From NCBI GenBank assembly GCA_016296165.1, contig JAEDJV010000134.1:1-6609 (forward strand): DNA of 6,609 nucleotides. The letters run 5' to 3'. The notes under the pieces were generated by a model. It was given only the letters and a program-made list of their open reading frames with translations, was not told where the DNA came from and did no database searches. The DNA comes from Oscillospiraceae bacterium. GTDB taxonomy: Bacteria > Bacillota > Clostridia > Oscillospirales > Ruminococcaceae. The first letter of the stretch is position 1. Every line of letters starts with the position of its first letter. This document shows, in pieces, positions 6,555 to 6,609 of this stretch. The position numbers and the translations under genes were made by a program.

Positions 6555-6609
6555 TTATCCTCTGCCGATAAGCACTTCCTTACCTTCAAATGCAAATCCG
6601 TACTTTACA
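6555..6609 (-). CDS. C-terminal fragment of an unidentified protein (cut at right edge)
   Basis: Entering from the right edge, one minus-strand frame reads VKYGFAFEGKEVLIGRG and stops with TAA at 6555-6557. The alternating hydrophobic and polar pattern looks like a beta-hairpin at a protein's C-terminus. This is 17 codons only, so the family cannot be named. It lies 78 nt upstream of surE on the same strand. A second frame stays open from 6604 down to a TGA at 6503-6505 and also looks codon-like, so the true end of the protein is not fully certain. Confidence 0.45.
   Translation of the reverse strand, partial: VKYGFAFEGKEVLIGRG

Overview
The window is AT-rich and every recognisable gene lies on the minus strand. 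From right to left, in the direction of transcription, these are: the last codons of an unidentified gene, surE, a secreted modular GH26 beta-mannanase, a lipoprotein SGNH/GDSL esterase, a FabG-like short-chain dehydrogenase, and a DUF4214-repeat exported protein cut by the left edge. The mannanase ends in a type I dockerin and the ribosome binding sites are strong and purine-rich. Together these point to an anaerobic, fibre-degrading, cellulosome-forming Bacillota. A Ruminococcus-like member of the Oscillospiraceae is the best guess. This rests on protein architecture and base composition, with no marker gene present.

Region by region: 6555-6609 is a gene tail. 5751-6476 is surE, with no clear promoter of its own, so it may be read from upstream. 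5479-5750 is the mannanase control region, with a consensus-like sigma-A promoter and a perfect 9+9 inverted repeat about 50 bp upstream of its -35. 3505-5478 encodes signal peptide, CBM35-like module, GH26 and dockerin. 3330-3504 holds a hairpin, a likely terminator and the esterase promoter. 2124-3329 is the lipid-anchored SGNH hydrolase. 1946-2123 holds the dehydrogenase promoter with an operator-like inverted repeat over the predicted transcription start. 1202-1945 is the dehydrogenase. 1045-1201 holds its terminator and a perfect consensus promoter (TTGACA, 17 bp, TATAAT). 1-1044 is the DUF4214 protein, whose cut C-terminal part looks like the start of a CAP/SCP domain.

Functional picture: the mannanase would be secreted and docked into a cellulosome, where it cuts mannan backbones. 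The neighbouring membrane-anchored esterase is a reasonable candidate for removing acetyl groups from mannan or released oligosaccharides, but that link is inferred from position only. The four genes from the mannanase leftwards each have their own promoter, so this is a row of single-gene units rather than an operon. SurE and the dehydrogenase are housekeeping-type enzymes with no visible tie to polysaccharide use. I see no mobile element, CRISPR array, tRNA or rRNA. I did not find a clearly new multi-gene system. The least explained parts are the DUF4214/CAP-like protein, the two inverted-repeat operator candidates and the duplicated motif inserted into the GH26 domain.
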